DNA of 64,000 bases from positions 26,511-90,510 of the forward strand of contig JADMJS010000378.1 of the NCBI GenBank assembly GCA_018780435.1, written 5' to 3'. This document shows positions 24,696 to 32,392 of the stretch, in pieces (position 1 is the first letter of the stretch; each line of letters starts with the position of its first letter). The notes beneath the pieces are model-generated. The model was not told where the DNA came from and did not search any database. It saw nothing but the letters and a program-made list of their open reading frames with translations. The position numbers and the translations under genes were made by a program. Source of the DNA: Myxococcales bacterium (GTDB taxonomy: Bacteria; Myxococcota_A; UBA9042; GCA-2863065).

Positions 24696-24782
24696 TGACG
24701 TGCGGGGCGCCGCACCGAAATAGTGCGCGGCCCGGCGAATCCTTTTCAAAGGCGGTGGCTCTTAGTCGAGCAGGAGGTGCTT

Positions 24783-25157
24783 ATGGCCACCGTGAACGCA
24801 ACCGAGCAGAACTTCGACACTCTCGCCACCAAGGGCATCGTGCTCATCGACTTCTGGGCGTCCTGGTGCGGCCCCTGCCGCGCTTTCGCGCCCATCTTCG
24901 AGGCTGCATCCTTGCGGCACCCGGACGTGACCTTCGCGAAGGTTGACACTGAGGCTGAGCCGGGGCTCGCTGGCGCCTTTCAGATTCGAGCGATTCCGAC
25001 CATCGCCATCCTGCGCGACGGTGTCCTGCTCGCGTCGCAGCCGGGCCTCCAGTCGGCGAGCTCACTCGACAGCCTGATCGCGAAGGTGAAGGCACTCGAC
25101 ATGGCGGCGATACGGGCCGACATCGCGCGGAATGTGAACACTCCCCGAGCGGCGTGA
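24783..25157 (+). CDS. Thioredoxin
   Basis: 124 residues with the classic active site WASWCGPCRAF (Cys-Gly-Pro-Cys), FAKVDTEAEPGLAGAFQIRAIPT with the cis-proline, and the usual fold order. A short extension of about 20 residues follows the last helix. It is a cytosolic dithiol reductant. An AGGAGGT site precedes ATG 24783, and the gene lies 87 bases downstream of the ECF-ZAS gene, so it is a plausible target of that factor. Confidence 0.95.
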   Translation: MATVNATEQNFDTLATKGIVLIDFWASWCGPCRAFAPIFEAASLRHPDVTFAKVDTEAEPGLAGAFQIRAIPTIAILRDGVLLASQPGLQSASSLDSLIAKVKALDMAAIRADIARNVNTPRAA

Positions 25158-25187
25158 CGTCGGGCTGAGGAGTGACCGGGCGCGCCT

Positions 25188-25625
25188 CTACTTCACGACG
25201 GCGCAGGACGAGATGCTCATGTATCCGGACTGCTTCGAGATGGAGGCGCGATACTCTTCGCACTGGCGCTCGTCGGGGAGACACTCGACCATCGTTGCAT
25301 ACTTCGACGAACCGTCGTCCTGCATCTCCATGCGGTCGAAGCTCACGCAGGCGGCCTGGAGAGCGGGCTGACAGGCGCCGAACTGAACCTTGTCCTTCTC
25401 GCCGTCCTCCACGTTGGTCTTGCGGTTTTCCTCGCAGTCGCCTTGGGCGCGCCAGCAGCCTGACCACGTTGCGACGCTGGCCGTGTAGCAGGTGAACCCG
25501 GGCCCCGGTGGCAGTGACGCCAAGTTCGGTCCGGGGGCCTTCGTCGCTTCATCGATGGACTTGAGCATCGACGCGCAGCCCGAGGTAAGTGATAGGGCGA
25601 CGGTGAACAGGGAGAGTAGGCGCAC
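25188..25625 (-). CDS. Small cysteine-containing lipoprotein, unknown function
   Basis: 145 residues from GTG 25625, which has GGAGG upstream. The signal peptide ends at a lipobox (SLTSGC, Cys about residue 17). The mature part has six to eight Cys (CYTASVATWSGCWRAQGDCEEN, GACQPALQAACVSF, MVECLPDERQCEEY, SSCAVVK), which suggests a disulfide-stabilised periplasmic domain. Not recognised. Confidence 0.75.
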   Translation of the reverse strand: MRLLSLFTVALSLTSGCASMLKSIDEATKAPGPNLASLPPGPGFTCYTASVATWSGCWRAQGDCEENRKTNVEDGEKDKVQFGACQPALQAACVSFDRMEMQDDGSSKYATMVECLPDERQCEEYRASISKQSGYMSISSCAVVK

Positions 25626-25764
25626 GAGGACCTCCAATTGGGGCTGTTTGGCACGACGTCCTGCTGGACTCGTCACGGCGACACGGCGCGCGACAGTTTG
25701 GTCTGATATGTCCTGCAGACGCATCCACCATTTGGTGGACAGACCAGCCCTCACCTGGCCTGGG

Positions 25765-26655
25765 TCAAGGCACTCGCTGGGCGACTGCCACCGACTCCCG
25801 CGCCACGAGCGCGACGCGCCGGGTCGAGTCCGCTACGCGGCGGGCATAGGCACGCGGGAGCAGGCGCGCCGCCGCGTCGGCGGTCGACTCGTCCCGTGCG
25901 ACACCGAAACCGCGCACCGTCATCCAGTCGTGGAGCTCGTCCGGGTCGAAGCCCGAGCGCCACGGCTCTCCGGCGCGGGCGACGACGGCGGCGATGGCGC
26001 GCGTCGACCACGTAGGCTCCGCGAGTCGGCGGGAGTGCAAGTAGGTCATGGCGAGGCGGGAGCCCGGAGCGCTGTAGTCCGCGATCATACGCACCGAGGC
26101 GTCGAGGGCCTCGGCCGTCAAATACATGGTGACGCCTTCCCAGAGGGTGAGGGTGGGCGCGTTTGGATCGTGGCCGAGCGCCGTGAGGGCCTTCGGGAGC
26201 GTGCCCAAGGGGTCAGCTTCGAAGTTCCATCGCAAGTGACGGGAAGGACTGTCCTTTCCGAGGCGCGCGAGGACCGCGAGCTTGTGGCGTTGCGTGTCTG
26301 GGTGGTCAACCTCGAACACGGTGCTCTCTCTCAGCTCCTCAAGGCGCAACGCCCGGCAGTCGTAACCGGCGCCGAGGAGCACGAGCTGCCGCCCTCCCGC
26401 CGCGACGAAGGCACGGACGGCGTCGTCGAGGACCCGGGTTCGGACCTGCATGTAGAGGACGAAGTCGCCGAGGCCCGGCGTGAGCGCCCACGCGGGGACG
26501 CTGCCGGTGCGGCCGACGAGCGCCGACAGCGCAGGCGAGCTGAACGCGAGCCCGAAAGGGTCTTCGGCGATGCGAGCGTGAGCGGGGAGCGCCATCCCGA
26601 GGCCACGCGCGGCGGCGACCCAGGCGGCGGTTCGACTTGGAGTTCCTTCCTTCAT
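25765..26655 (-). CDS. SAM-dependent methyltransferase (LCM/TIGR00027 type)
   Basis: 296 residues with the SAM-binding motif LVLLGAGYDCRALRL, the acidic partner VFEVDHPDTQRHK and TLTLWEGVTMYLT, the pattern of the leucine-carboxyl-methyltransferase-like O-methyltransferases (TIGR00027). These often act in secondary metabolism, and the substrate is unknown here. The start ATG 26655 overlaps the MazG-like gene stop (ATGA), so the two are translated from one message. Confidence 0.9.
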   Translation of the reverse strand: MKEGTPSRTAAWVAAARGLGMALPAHARIAEDPFGLAFSSPALSALVGRTGSVPAWALTPGLGDFVLYMQVRTRVLDDAVRAFVAAGGRQLVLLGAGYDCRALRLEELRESTVFEVDHPDTQRHKLAVLARLGKDSPSRHLRWNFEADPLGTLPKALTALGHDPNAPTLTLWEGVTMYLTAEALDASVRMIADYSAPGSRLAMTYLHSRRLAEPTWSTRAIAAVVARAGEPWRSGFDPDELHDWMTVRGFGVARDESTADAAARLLPRAYARRVADSTRRVALVARESVAVAQRVP

Positions 26656-27050
26656 GGGGTGAGTGTAGCGCGGTTGTACTTCCGGTTGCTCCCGCGGGCT
26701 GTCTCGACCGGGTATTTGACGGCGTTCTTCGCGAGCTTCCGCTCGAAGGCGCCCGCGAGATCGATGTCGTAGCGGCCGGCGAAGCGCAGCAAGAAGAAGA
26801 GAGTGTCGGCGAGCTCGGCTTCGATCTCGGCTTTTCGGCCCGCGTCTCCGAGGATTGCGGCGATATCCGCCTCATCCTGGAAGCGGAAATGTTCCAGGAC
26901 TTCCGACGCTTCGGTGACAAGGCCGATAGCGAGGTCCTTCGCGCCATGAAAGCGGTCCCAGTCGCGCTCCTCGCAGAAGTCGCGGACTCGCGCTTTCAGC
27001 GACGCTAGGGTGGTGACATCGTCGGTGGTGGGCAGGGTCGGCTCAGGCAC
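26652..27050 (-). CDS. MazG-like nucleotide pyrophosphohydrolase
   Basis: 132 residues. The MazG-like motifs are present: WDRFHGAKDLAIGLVTEASEVLEHFRF (ExxE) and AEIEAELADTLFFLLRFAGRYDIDL (ExxD), with the KY/NRK basic C-terminus seen in dCTP-pyrophosphatase relatives. It should hydrolyse non-canonical or excess nucleoside triphosphates to monophosphates with Mg2+. It is the upstream gene of the two-gene unit with the methyltransferase. Confidence 0.92.
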   Translation of the reverse strand: MPEPTLPTTDDVTTLASLKARVRDFCEERDWDRFHGAKDLAIGLVTEASEVLEHFRFQDEADIAAILGDAGRKAEIEAELADTLFFLLRFAGRYDIDLAGAFERKLAKNAVKYPVETARGSNRKYNRATLTP

Positions 27051-27172
27051 GGCGCTCTCCTTTTGGCGGGACGACGATACACCACATTGTCACTTGGAAC
27101 TCGAAGGGCCACCCCGTACGATGTCGCCCTCGCGTTCGATGTCCTTCGAACGGGATGCCTTCGGAGCCTGTA

Positions 27173-28978
27173 GTGAATCGACCCACCTCTCGTCTTCGAC
27201 GCGCGCCTTACGCGCTCCTCATTGGTCTCTGCAGCGTGACCTCGTTCGGATGTTCGGACGACACGACCGCTGCGCCATCGACCGCCGACGGATCGGACGC
27301 GACCGACGCCGCTGACGCCACGGACGGAAGCGATGCCGCGGACGCGGTCGACGCGACCGACGGCGCCGACGCCACGGATGGTTTGGATGGCTCCGACGCC
27401 ACGGATGGCACGGATGGAGCTGACGGGAGCGACGGCGCTGAGGCCGTCACGTACCATGGTCACGTGCGAGCGCTCGTCGAGCAGGCCTGCGGGCAGTGCC
27501 ACGAGAGCGGCGGGATTGGGCCTTTCCCGCTCGATACCTACGGCGCGCTCACCGGCGCAGCCGACGCGGTGAAGGGCGCGGTCGACGCGGACCGCATGCC
27601 GCCCTGGCAGCTCGATCCGGAGTGCCACCCCATGGCAGGCGAGCGGCTCCTGACTCCTGACGACAAGGCGATGTTGCTCGGGTGGCTGGCGGGTGAGCGT
27701 CCCGAGGGAGACCCCAAGGACTACAGCCCGCGCGGAACCGACCTGCCGGTGGTCGGCGAGCCCACGCTCGTCCTCGACGCCGGCGTGGACTACACGCCTA
27801 TCAAGACGCTACCGGACGACTACCGCTGTCTGCTCCTGACCAAGAGCTTCGACGAGGCGACCTACATCACCGGCTTCGACGTCGCGCCGGATAACCGCCC
27901 GATCGTGCACCACGTCCTCCTCTACCTCGCGATGGACTCGGACATGGCGGAGATGGAGGCGCTCGACAAAGAGGACGCCGCCCCCGGCTGGCCGTGCTTC
28001 GGCGGACCGCGCGCGGGCTCGAACGAGACCCTCGGCGGGTGGGTGCCCGGGTCGGTCGGCTTCCACCTGCCGGCGGACATGGCCATCGAGGTCCCGGCGG
28101 GCGGCCGCATCATCATGCAGCTCCACTACAACACGCAGGGCGCCGCCGAGCCCCCCGCCGACCGAACCCAGGCGCTCCTCTGGACGTTGCCGTCGGGCCA
28201 GAAGCCGGCGAGCGTCGTCGACATCTTCCCGGTCGCCCAGACGGACCTCGCAATTCAGCCTGGTGACGCGAACTCCGTTCAGACCCTTGAGATGAGCCTC
28301 CCGATCTCAGGCACCATCATCGGCGTCACGCCGCACATGCACACGCTCGGCAAGTCGCTGAAGGCGTCGGTGGTGCGCCAGGATGGCTCGGAGCAGTGCC
28401 TCTCGCACGTGCCCGACTGGGACTTCAACTGGCAGCAGTTCTACCTGTACGCGCCGGGGAACTACATCGACGTCCTGCCGGGCGAGAAGGTGAAGCTCGA
28501 GTGCGTCTACGACAACAGCGCCGCGAACCAGCCCTACGTGAACGGGGAGCAGGCGAGCCCGAAGCTCGTGACCTGGGGCGAAGGCACCCGCGACGAGATG
28601 TGTCTCAACTACGTCATCGTAAAGCGCCCTTATCTCGAAGACGACGGCTCGAAGACCTGCCCCGGCTTCAAGGGCTGCCAGCTCGCCTGCGACCCCGGCG
28701 ACGTCATGTGCCTGCTCCAGTGCTCCTACTACGCCGGCCTCGACTGCTTCGGCTGCGTGCTCGACGCCGTGAGCCCGTGCGCGCAAGCGAACTGCCCGGC
28801 CGAGGGGCTCGGCGTCGTGACCTGCATGAACGGCTGCGAGGGCGACCAGCTCGGCTGTCTCGTCACAGACTGCCGCCCGCAGCTCGACACGCTCTACGCG
28901 TGCCTCGAGCCGGCCATCGAGAGCGGCATCTGCGATGACGCGCTCGAGCAGTGTGATGTTCGGTACGGGGCGGAGTAG
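27173..28978 (+). CDS. Copper type II ascorbate-dependent monooxygenase-like lipoprotein with CxxCH motif
   Basis: About 601 residues from GTG 27173 (ATG 27155 is in frame but has no good site). The lipobox is at TSFGC (Cys about 27), followed by a 50-residue Asp/Ala/Thr/Ser linker. One c-type haem motif CGQCH comes next with a DRMPPW loop. The PHM/DBM-like copper core then shows CuH ligands in PIVHHVLLY and MQLHYNT, and CuM ligands in TPHMHTLG and TRDEMCLNY (Met). A Cys-rich C-terminal domain (14 or more Cys) completes the protein. It would hydroxylate an organic substrate outside the cytoplasm, taking electrons through the haem domain. The last 545 bases are duplicated at 36815. Confidence 0.9.
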   Translation: MNRPTSRLRRAPYALLIGLCSVTSFGCSDDTTAAPSTADGSDATDAADATDGSDAADAVDATDGADATDGLDGSDATDGTDGADGSDGAEAVTYHGHVRALVEQACGQCHESGGIGPFPLDTYGALTGAADAVKGAVDADRMPPWQLDPECHPMAGERLLTPDDKAMLLGWLAGERPEGDPKDYSPRGTDLPVVGEPTLVLDAGVDYTPIKTLPDDYRCLLLTKSFDEATYITGFDVAPDNRPIVHHVLLYLAMDSDMAEMEALDKEDAAPGWPCFGGPRAGSNETLGGWVPGSVGFHLPADMAIEVPAGGRIIMQLHYNTQGAAEPPADRTQALLWTLPSGQKPASVVDIFPVAQTDLAIQPGDANSVQTLEMSLPISGTIIGVTPHMHTLGKSLKASVVRQDGSEQCLSHVPDWDFNWQQFYLYAPGNYIDVLPGEKVKLECVYDNSAANQPYVNGEQASPKLVTWGEGTRDEMCLNYVIVKRPYLEDDGSKTCPGFKGCQLACDPGDVMCLLQCSYYAGLDCFGCVLDAVSPCAQANCPAEGLGVVTCMNGCEGDQLGCLVTDCRPQLDTLYACLEPAIESGICDDALEQCDVRYGAE

Positions 28979-29096
28979 GAGTCAGCCCAGCCGCTACGGC
29001 GTCGTCCAAGTACACCGGACGGCCGATTTGGCCGGCCGTCGTGCCCCCTCCTCTTGCTGGGGCTGCCTGCCGAAATCAATCGACGATCCTATCTGC
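28434..29096. repeat. 663-bp direct repeat, left copy
   Basis: Matches 36815-37477 (offset 8,381) with one mismatch seen (C29084 versus A37465). It contains the 3' 545 bases of the copper monooxygenase gene and 118 bases downstream, including a hairpin. The right end stops sharply inside the last codons of the next minus-strand gene. Confidence 0.95.
29018..29040 (+). terminator. Hairpin after copper monooxygenase gene
   Basis: GACGGCC (29018-29024) pairs with GGCCGTC (29034-29040) around a 9-base loop, about 40 bases after the stop. There is no T-run, so intrinsic termination is only possible, not clear. The same hairpin recurs at 37399-37421 in the duplicate. Confidence 0.35.
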
Positions 29097-29532
29097 GGGC
29101 GAGGCCGGGGATGGCGGTCTGGAGGCTCGTCCAGAGGTGGTCGCGGCGCTGCCGTCGGCGCTCGGCGCTGCGCGTGAGATTGCGGCCGGACAGGTCGCAG
29201 GCGACGCCGAGGCCTACGCGGTAGGCGACGCCCTCGGTGGCGCGGCGCAGGCCGTGCTCGTCGCCGAGGGCGAAGGGGGCGATGGGGGTGCCGCGGCGAA
29301 CGTGGAGGGCGCCGACCAGCTCTTGCGCGTAGAGCTCGTGGTCGGCGGTCGACAGCAGGTCGACGTCCAAATGCCCAACCGAGACGGGCACTTCAGCGAT
29401 GAAATGGGCGGCGTCCGAGAGGATCTGGCCACCGACGATGTGGGCCTGAACGGAGAGCTCGGCGGCACGACGGCAGACCCCCGTGAGTCCGGTTGCGCGA
29501 GCAGCAACTGAACGCCACCTGTCGCGGCTCAA
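29089..29532 (-). CDS. Unrecognised soluble protein, probably truncated at its C-terminus
   Basis: About 147 residues from TTG 29532 (TTG 29595 is also in frame). The codon pattern and sequence (RAAELSVQAHIVGGQILSDA, VGHLDVDLLSTADHELY, TPIAPFALGDEHGLRRATE) look genuinely coding and helical, but I do not recognise a family. The last codons and the TAG stop (29089-29091) lie inside the 663-bp repeat, so the natural C-terminus has probably been lost at the repeat boundary. It lies downstream of the histidine kinase gene on the same strand. Confidence 0.55.
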   Translation of the reverse strand: MSRDRWRSVAARATGLTGVCRRAAELSVQAHIVGGQILSDAAHFIAEVPVSVGHLDVDLLSTADHELYAQELVGALHVRRGTPIAPFALGDEHGLRRATEGVAYRVGLGVACDLSGRNLTRSAERRRQRRDHLWTSLQTAIPGLARR

Positions 29533-29610
29533 TTGGCCACGTCGGCGTGGGACACCGTCATGGGGTCGTGCTGGTCGTGCCCTGATCCATCGCAACTGCA
29601 GCGGCGGAGT

Positions 29611-31062
29611 CTACGCGGCCGTCGCGCTGTGACTTGGCAGCCAGACCCGCAGTTCTGCCCCACCCAAAGGGGCCGTCGCGATGACGATACGGCCGCCGTG
29701 CCGCTCGACGATGCGACGGGTGATCGCGAGCCCCAGCCCGATGCCGCCCCGGTCCCGCGAACGGCTGCGGTCGAGGCGCTCGAAGGGCTGCAAGACACGC
29801 TCACGAGCTGCTTCCGGGATCCCCAGACCATCGTCTCGAACGATGACGAGCACCCCTCCCTCCTCGGCACTCGCGAAGACCTCCACATGCTCACGGCCGT
29901 AGTCGAGCGCGTTTCGGACGACGTTCTCGAGCGCCCTCCCGAGCTGGCGAGGCTCGCCGTGAAATACGAGGCCCGACGCGACGGTCACTTGGACCGAGAG
30001 GGGACGTTCGCAAGCAAACTGCTCCGCCGCGACGAGGTCGGGTAAGAAAGGCTCTGCTGGGATGGCAACTGCATGGATCGCGGCACCATCGGCTTCGACC
30101 CACTGTACGAGCTCCGAAGACAGCGCGTCGAGCTCCGTGATCTCGCCGGCAAGGGCATCAACCCGTGATCGATGTGCGTCCTCCGATGAGGACGTCGCCA
30201 AGAGTTCAAGTTGAAAGCGCATGCGCGATAGCGGAGTCCCGATCTCGTGGGAGACGGCTTCGAGCAACTCTTTTCGCGCTTCGAAGAGCCGTTCGAGGCG
30301 TTCAGCGCAGCGGTTCAGCGCCACCGGCAGGCCGCCGAGAGTGTCAGCGCGTGGCACCGGAACTCGCGCGGAGAAGTCACCGGCGGCCAGCGCGTTCAAG
30401 GCCGTCTCGACGCGGCGAATACGCCGAATGAGCGGGATCCCGACGATGAGGCTCGCCACCAACACGACGACCAACATGAGCCCGATGAGGACGGGGGGTG
30501 GCCCCTGGAAAGGCATCCGCCGCCCGGCCGGAGCCCTCGGGCCGACGACCATCAATCGTTGCCCGTCGCCGATATCGACGCTGATGTCGGCATAGCCGGG
30601 CGCCCCCAGACTGGCGATGAGGTCATCCGGCATGCCGGGCGGCAATAGGGGCGGTTCCGGAATACTCGGATGAAAAGGCGGCGGCGGTGGGAGAGGGCCG
30701 CGAGCAGGTCCCAACCCACCCCTGGCCGGCGGGGCGTCGATGCCACCCGGGTTGGCTCTCTCCGGAGTCGGGGTCTCTGCCGCCTGTGGGGTGGCCGCAG
30801 GCGGCTGTATTGCCGTGTCCCCCTCCATCAACTGTAGTGGCACCGCCACAGCACTCTGAAGATGCGACAGCCGCACGGCGCGTTCCGATGGGCGTAGTGC
30901 GCGTAGTTCAGCGGCGACCGCTTCGACGTCGGCCTTCAGCGCGATGTGAAGGGCGGACCGGACGTCGTTCTCGAATCGATTGAACCAAAGCTCAATCGGG
31001 ATGAGCCCGACGATGAACGCCACGAAGACCGACAGCGCAATGCGGAGCAGCAGCGGCATCAT
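29611..31062 (-). CDS. Sensor histidine kinase (OmpR-partner type)
   Basis: 483 residues: an N-terminal membrane helix (about 5-25), a periplasmic region with a long Pro-rich stretch, a second helix (about 195-215), a HAMP-like linker, a HisKA with SHEIGTPLSRMRFQLE (phospho-His), and a HATPase with ENVVRNALDYG (N box), DDGLGIPEAARERVLQPFERL and RGGIGLGLAITRRI (G boxes). It starts by ATGA overlap with the response regulator. With the upstream genes it suggests an envelope-sensing system linked to the VTC/CotH/DUF4956 genes. Confidence 0.93.
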   Translation of the reverse strand: MMPLLLRIALSVFVAFIVGLIPIELWFNRFENDVRSALHIALKADVEAVAAELRALRPSERAVRLSHLQSAVAVPLQLMEGDTAIQPPAATPQAAETPTPERANPGGIDAPPARGGLGPARGPLPPPPPFHPSIPEPPLLPPGMPDDLIASLGAPGYADISVDIGDGQRLMVVGPRAPAGRRMPFQGPPPVLIGLMLVVVLVASLIVGIPLIRRIRRVETALNALAAGDFSARVPVPRADTLGGLPVALNRCAERLERLFEARKELLEAVSHEIGTPLSRMRFQLELLATSSSEDAHRSRVDALAGEITELDALSSELVQWVEADGAAIHAVAIPAEPFLPDLVAAEQFACERPLSVQVTVASGLVFHGEPRQLGRALENVVRNALDYGREHVEVFASAEEGGVLVIVRDDGLGIPEAARERVLQPFERLDRSRSRDRGGIGLGLAITRRIVERHGGRIVIATAPLGGAELRVWLPSHSATAA

Positions 31063-31751
31063 GCGCGTCTCGCCAGAAGGTACCCCGCGCCACGAATGCT
31101 CTTGATCTCGCTCGGATCGAGTCCGGCCCGCGCCAGCTTGCGCCGGATATGCGAGAGGTGAATGTCAACGCCGCGGTCGAGCCCGTCATAGCGCGAGCCG
31201 ACGCCGACTTCGTAGAGTTCGTCTCGTGTCACGACCTCGCCTGCCCGCGATGCCAGGACCCAGAGGAGATTGAACTCGAGGGTCGTGAGCTCGAGGCGCT
31301 CATTGCCAACGAGGACCTCGCGGGACGAGCGATCGATGGAGAGGTTGCCGACGACATGCCGGGACACCTCAGGCGATGTCGCGTTGCCGGTGCGACGAAG
31401 CACACTGCGGACGCGCGCGAGCAGGAGCCGGGGTTCGACTGGCTTCGTCACATAGTCGTCGGCGCCGAGTTCGAGGCCTACCACCTGATCCACCTCCGAT
31501 TTGTTGGCGGTGAGTATGAGGATGCCGCCACTGAATCGCGGCCGCGCTTGACGCAATACTTCAAGCCCACTGAGCCCAGGGAGGTTCAGATCGAGCAGCA
31601 CGAGCTGGGGAGGCGCGCGCTCGATTCGGGACAGCGCCTCCCGGCCGTCGGTGACGAGCTGTACCGCAAATCCGCTCATCGTCAGATAGTCGAGAAGGAG
31701 CGAACCGAGCCGGGGATCGTCTTCGACAATCATGATGGACGCGAGAGTCAT
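31059..31751 (-). CDS. OmpR-family response regulator
   Basis: 230 residues. The receiver domain has IVEDDPRLG, the phospho-Asp in LVLLDLNLPGLSG, and TAN and YVTKPVEP. The winged-helix DNA-binding domain is at about 130-225 (LTTLEFNLLWVLASRAGEVVTRDELYE, HLSHIRRKLARAG, IKSIRGAGYLL). It overlaps the DUF4956 gene upstream and the kinase gene downstream by 4 bases each. Confidence 0.95.
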   Translation of the reverse strand: MTLASIMIVEDDPRLGSLLLDYLTMSGFAVQLVTDGREALSRIERAPPQLVLLDLNLPGLSGLEVLRQARPRFSGGILILTANKSEVDQVVGLELGADDYVTKPVEPRLLLARVRSVLRRTGNATSPEVSRHVVGNLSIDRSSREVLVGNERLELTTLEFNLLWVLASRAGEVVTRDELYEVGVGSRYDGLDRGVDIHLSHIRRKLARAGLDPSEIKSIRGAGYLLARRA

Positions 31752-32392
31752 GGGATGGCCGTCCGCGTCATGGCGGGCGCCACGGGCGCTTCTGTGGGCG
31801 CTGGCGCTGCCGCCGCAAAGACCACCTGCAGCTCAGCCGCGTCGCGAACGAGGTCGAGCCGACGAACGGTAACCGACGACACTTCCGCTCCGAGCCGCTT
31901 CGAGAGGTCGGCCAGGAGGGCGGCACGCACCCGCGGACCGAGTAGGTCGGTGCGGTCGTAGACGAGCGAGACCGTCTCCACCCCCGCGCGTCGCCGTGCG
32001 CCCAGGACGAACACGGCGACCAGGAGCAAGGTGAGCACGAAGGCCACTTGGAGCATGAGCTCCAGAGTGGTGGCGACGGCGGAGAGCATGGCGATCCCGA
32101 TGACGGCGAAGAGTACGGTGAGGTCACGGCCTTGCATCGACTCGGTACGATAGCGCAGGACGCCGAATACGCCGAAGAGGCCGAGACCGAGGCCGACGTC
32201 GATGCGCACGAGTGAGAGCGTGCCGACCACCGAGAACACGACGAGGTTCAGGACCCAGAGGGTGAAGCTGGCGTCGCTGTCCCGAGTGCCGCGTCCGTAG
32301 ACGGCGAGGAGCAGCAGAAAGGTCGCGATCGCGTCGAGCGTGATACGTGGGATGAGCCCCGCCAATATTTCAACGATGGCGTCAGTACTCAT
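31748..32392 (-). CDS. DUF4956 membrane protein of VTC/CotH operon
   Basis: 214 residues with about four membrane helices (about 15-150) and a soluble C-terminal domain. The GVLRYRTESMQGRDLTVLFAVIGIAML segment corresponds to the DUF4956 signature. It is a distant homologue of the protein at 15158-15874. Genes of this family are regularly found beside VTC-domain and CotH genes, as here, but no function is proven. It overlaps CotH and the response regulator genes by 4 bases. Confidence 0.85.
   Translation of the reverse strand: MSTDAIVEILAGLIPRITLDAIATFLLLLAVYGRGTRDSDASFTLWVLNLVVFSVVGTLSLVRIDVGLGLGLFGVFGVLRYRTESMQGRDLTVLFAVIGIAMLSAVATTLELMLQVAFVLTLLLVAVFVLGARRRAGVETVSLVYDRTDLLGPRVRAALLADLSKRLGAEVSSVTVRRLDLVRDAAELQVVFAAAAPAPTEAPVAPAMTRTAIP

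Noticed and set aside
24783..25157. Thioredoxin as a second selenoprotein
   Set aside because: Both active-site cysteines are encoded by TGC in WCGPC with no TGA in frame.
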